A stretch of 8,518 nt of DNA from Arenicella sp. (GTDB lineage: Bacteria > Pseudomonadota > Gammaproteobacteria > Arenicellales > Arenicellaceae): NCBI GenBank assembly GCA_023299895.1, contig JALZWI010000247.1:1-8518 (forward strand). Direction: 5' to 3'. The notes under the pieces are model-generated. The model worked only from the letters and a program-made list of their open reading frames with translations, was not told the origin of the DNA and searched no databases. Both the position numbers and the translations under genes were made by a program. Shown piece by piece: positions 6,387 through 8,518 of this stretch. Within the stretch, counting starts at the first letter, position 1. Each line of letters begins with the position of its first letter.

Positions 6387-6489
6387 TTTATGAAAGTACT
6401 TATCTCTAAGCCAATAACACCCACCAATCATCACTCAACATTAAAGAAATTAAGTTATAATTACGTCAAACAAATAGTCAAAAAAACTG

Positions 6490-7686
6490 ATGCCCTTCAC
6501 TCTTCATCGCAATCGCCTAACCCATAACCTTGATCTTGCCACATCGACAGGAATCGAGATTGGGCCTCTAGTTAACCCCATTGTCACTCGTGATCTTAGC
6601 AATGTGAAGTATGTGGATCGTGCTAGTACCGAGGAGTTGCGTGAGTGGTACTCAAGAGACCCTAAAATCAACGTCGATGACATCATGACTATTGATTATA
6701 TTTGGGGAGATCAATCGCTTGCCCAAGCGACTGACGGCACTGAACAATTTGATTACTGTGTGGCATCGCATGTAATTGAACATATCCCAGATTTAATCAC
6801 CTGGTTAGGTGAAATTTCTTCTATCTTAAAAGTCGGTGGAGTCGCTTGTTTTGCTGTGCCAGACAAACGCTTTACCTTTGATTATTTACGACCAGTCACA
6901 AATACCGCCGATGTACTGGATAACTATTTCCAGAAACTGCGTAAGCCTTCTTTTCGGCACATCTATGATCATTTTTCTAATTTCACCGAACTTGATATCG
7001 TAGAAGCTTGGAGTGATGACTTTGATGGTAGCAAGGTGAAACCAAGCAATCCTCCACAGCACGCCTACAATGCTTGTTTGGATGCACTTGAGCATGATAA
7101 ATACATTGACTCACATTGTTCAGTCTTTACACAAGAGTCATTTTTCGAATTGCTCAACTCCATTTCCGAGCTTGGTTTATTGGATTTTAAGATTCGTAAA
7201 AATTTTTCTGTTGAACGGCATATGTTTGAATTTTTTGTACAGTTAGAAAAAATAGACTCCAGTCTCTCAAGTGCTGAAAAACACGCGCTATTCAGCGACA
7301 GTTTGGATAATATGAGAGGCGCTATTCTCGAAATCGATTTCAGGTGCGCTCAAGCTTGCAACCCTAAAATCTACTACGACACAGGTAATGGCTATAACGA
7401 ATCACAAAGCCTGCTTATTAATTATAAAAATCCAAACAACACTGAAACTTTAAAGTTCGCCCTACCTTTGATTGACGGGTTGCGTTTACGTTTTGACCCT
7501 GCTGACTTTGCTACTGACTTTGAAGTTAGCAAAATAAAATACAATTTTAGAGATAGTATTCGTGAAATTAGCCTAGATTCTGTATCACCATTACACGACA
7601 TAGCTAAACTTAAAAACCTTGGAAACACCATCAACATTAAAGCCAAACGTGGTGCAACCGATCCATCACTTGAGATAAAAATTTAG
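6490..7686 (+). CDS. SAM-dependent methyltransferase fused to a C-terminal beta-sandwich-like domain
   Basis: This 398-residue protein starts with a class I SAM-dependent methyltransferase of the type found in surface-glycan clusters. Residues 21-44 (GIEIGPLVNP...VKYVDR) form motif I with the acidic strand-2 end. FDYCVASHVIEHIPDL (87-102) and LKVGGVACFAVPDKRFTFDYLRP (113-135) are the typical post-I motifs. A region with conserved histidines (HIYDHFSNF, 157-165, and HAYNACLDALEHD) completes this part, up to about residue 255. Residues about 277-398 form a second block with YYDTGNGYNES (295-305) and LRLRFDPADF (331-340). This pattern is known to me from beta-sandwich domains attached to bacterial glycosyltransferases and may bind glycan. 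The substrate is unknown; methylation of a sugar or chain end is the best guess. No signal peptide is present. The ATG at 6490 lacks a Shine-Dalgarno sequence, but motif I lies at the usual distance. It has no glycan-gene neighbours here. Confidence 0.83.
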   Translation: MPFTLHRNRLTHNLDLATSTGIEIGPLVNPIVTRDLSNVKYVDRASTEELREWYSRDPKINVDDIMTIDYIWGDQSLAQATDGTEQFDYCVASHVIEHIPDLITWLGEISSILKVGGVACFAVPDKRFTFDYLRPVTNTADVLDNYFQKLRKPSFRHIYDHFSNFTELDIVEAWSDDFDGSKVKPSNPPQHAYNACLDALEHDKYIDSHCSVFTQESFFELLNSISELGLLDFKIRKNFSVERHMFEFFVQLEKIDSSLSSAEKHALFSDSLDNMRGAILEIDFRCAQACNPKIYYDTGNGYNESQSLLINYKNPNNTETLKFALPLIDGLRLRFDPADFATDFEVSKIKYNFRDSIREISLDSVSPLHDIAKLKNLGNTINIKAKRGATDPSLEIKI

Positions 7687-7760
7687 AAACTGGAAGTTTC
7701 TTGTATTAAAATAAATATAACTCACAAAGATTTTCTGCTGTGTGAGTCTTTCCAAATTAT
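7685..7760 (+). terminator. Possible weak terminator region after the methyltransferase gene
   Basis: Two hairpins follow the stop codon. GAAACT-GGA-AGTTTC (7686-7700) is a tight 6-bp stem leading into TTGTATT. ACTCACA (7720-7726) pairs with TGTGAGT (7741-7747) across 14 bases and is followed by CTTTCC. Neither has a clean T tract, so termination here is uncertain. The next terminator, at 7786, may also stop plus-strand reads weakly. Confidence 0.3.
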
Positions 7761-7782
7761 TCCTTGGTTAAGTGATCAAATT

Positions 7783-7808
7783 AAAAAAGCCTCTATGTAA
7801 GAGGCTTT
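7783..7808 (-). terminator. Rho-independent terminator of ssb
   Basis: On the minus strand the stem AAAGCCTCT (7800-7808 read in reverse) pairs with AGAGGCTTT (7786-7794 read in reverse), 9 bp with a five-base loop, and runs into TTTTTT (complement of AAAAAA at 7783-7788). It lies about 38 bases after the ssb stop codon, facing the converging methyltransferase gene. On the plus strand the T run is only three bases, so it is mainly a minus-strand signal. Confidence 0.88.
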
Positions 7809-7845
7809 CAAGATAATATTTTACATATTTTATACAAGGTAACCG

Positions 7846-8328
7846 TCAAAATGGGATGTCGTCATCAAAATCATTTGACGGCTGTGGGGCAGGTTGTGCG
7901 GCTTGTTGAGGCGCCGACTGTGCTTGTTGTGGTGCCTGCTGTTGCTGTGGTGCTTGATAGCCACCGCCACCACCCATCTCAGAACCGCCACCACGGCTAT
8001 CGAGCATTTGCATTTCATTTGCAACGATTTCAGTTGTGTATTTATCCTGACCACTTTGATCTTGCCATTTACGAGTTTGCAATTTACCTTCGACGTAAAC
8101 TTTTGAACCTTTCTTTAAATACTCACCTGCAATTTCACCCAATCGATTAAACATAACCACACGGTGCCATTCGGTTTTTTCTACCTGCTCACCCGTGTTT
8201 TTATCTTTCCATGATTCAGACGTAGCAATACTAAGGTTTGCAATGGCACTGCCATTGTTAGCGTAGCGGACCTCTGGGTCATTACCAAGGTTACCAACTA
8301 AAATTACTTTATTAATACCACGTGCCAT
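7846..8328 (-). CDS. ssb: Single-stranded DNA-binding protein SSB
   Basis: SSB coats single-stranded DNA during replication, repair and recombination and recruits partner enzymes through its C-terminal tip. The 160-residue protein has a full OB fold in residues 1-110: [22 protein letters not shown], then [47 protein letters not shown]. The tryptophan and phenylalanine residues used for stacking in E. coli SSB are present (W40, W54, F60, W88). The linker (112-150) is Gly-rich, then Gln/Pro/Ala-rich ([11 protein letters not shown]). The tip [10 protein letters not shown] matches the protein-interaction peptide exactly. AGGAG at 8335-8339, six bases before ATG 8328, fixes the start. It is monocistronic here, with its own terminator and promoter. 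No LexA box (CTGT-N8-ACAG) was seen upstream. Confidence 0.98.
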   Translation of the reverse strand: MARGINKVILVGNLGNDPEVRYANNGSAIANLSIATSESWKDKNTGEQVEKTEWHRVVMFNRLGEIAGEYLKKGSKVYVEGKLQTRKWQDQSGQDKYTTEIVANEMQMLDSRGGGSEMGGGGGYQAPQQQQAPQQAQSAPQQAAQPAPQPSNDFDDDIPF

Positions 8329-8418
8329 TGTTTGCTCCTGATTTTCTGTTTTGACTAGTTGCTTTTAGGCCGTTGACCGAACTTAATCAGACTAGGCAAA
8401 TAGTTTTCTATATTTATT

Positions 8419-8458
8419 TAGGCTAACTATTATAGCGCATGATTTAAGCTCTAGCCTA
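8419..8458 (-). promoter_or_regulatory. Likely ssb promoter with flanking inverted repeat
   Basis: On the minus strand a perfect TATAAT (8429-8434) lies about 100 bases upstream of the ssb start codon. The -35 is weak (TAGGCT-like at about 18 bases). An exact 7-bp inverted repeat, TAGGCTA (8419-8425) and TAGCCTA (8452-8458), brackets the -10 and overlaps the -35 zone; arm starts are 33 bases apart, about three helical turns. A related ACTAGGCA lies nearby (about 8391-8398). This may be a regulator site, or chance in AT-rich DNA. Confidence 0.5.
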
Positions 8459-8518
8459 TGATTAAAGTCTACTTAATGAAATCGTGCAATTACTCGTATC
8501 TATTCTTCTCAAAATCAA

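Noticed and set aside
6318..6527. Reading frame starting inside tRNA-Ser and containing SGVRIPLSPP
   Set aside because: This text is the usual translation of the tRNA-Ser 3' half; the frame overlaps the tRNA and then the methyltransferase start, so it is not a gene.
7846..8150. Long overlapping frames opposite and inside ssb
   Set aside because: They are shadows created by the repetitive Gly/Gln/Pro linker codons; ssb itself has the family motifs, Shine-Dalgarno sequence and terminator.
8340..8518. LexA/SOS box upstream of ssb, and a divergent gene starting at ATG 8476
   Set aside because: No CTGT-N8-ACAG pattern is present. The ATG at 8476 has no Shine-Dalgarno sequence and only 14 codons before the window ends, with no recognisable protein start.

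Overview
The window looks like chromosomal DNA of an AT-rich gammaproteobacterium, probably marine or aquatic. The evidence is two tRNA genes with an encoded CCA end, an E. coli-type SSB ending in DDDIPF, and a lytic transglycosylase with the two-domain MltF layout. The genus cannot be told from the sequence. The genes are mostly unrelated single units separated by rather large gaps, not one operon.

Left part (1-2276): the 3' half of a tRNA-Arg(CCU) opens the window. It is followed by a gene for an AsmA-like membrane-anchored protein (216-1004) and a strong rho-independent terminator. A secreted cysteine-rich DUF1554/lectin-like protein lies on the minus strand (1201-1929). It is more GC-rich than its surroundings and sits directly against a C-terminal remnant of a REP-associated-type transposase (about 1964-2071). 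This stretch looks like acquired or rearranged DNA.

Middle part (2277-4659): an alpha/beta hydrolase of the SERHL-like group (plus strand) and a small sulfotransferase (minus strand) lie between gene-poor stretches. The gap at 3135-3482 holds a short GC-richer patch with overlapping inverted repeats and a 19-codon reading frame (stop included) behind a good Shine-Dalgarno sequence. The gap at 4140-4659 has no convincing gene.

Right part (4660-8518): the mltF homologue (minus strand) is divergent from tRNA-Ser(GGA); a perfect 10-bp inverted repeat lies between them. Next comes a methyltransferase fused to a predicted beta-sandwich domain (plus strand), of a kind common in surface-glycan clusters. 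Then come a terminator read on the minus strand and ssb (minus strand), whose likely promoter is bracketed by a 7-bp inverted repeat.

Three themes recur: the cell envelope (AsmA-like protein, MltF, sulfotransferase, methyltransferase, secreted DUF1554 protein), core DNA metabolism (ssb), and traces of mobility (tRNA-Arg flank, transposase remnant). I found no CRISPR array, toxin-antitoxin pair, defence island or complete mobile element, and no convincing new multi-gene system. The best leads are small: the 3361-3450 structured patch, the methyltransferase fusion, and the DUF1554/transposase-remnant junction.
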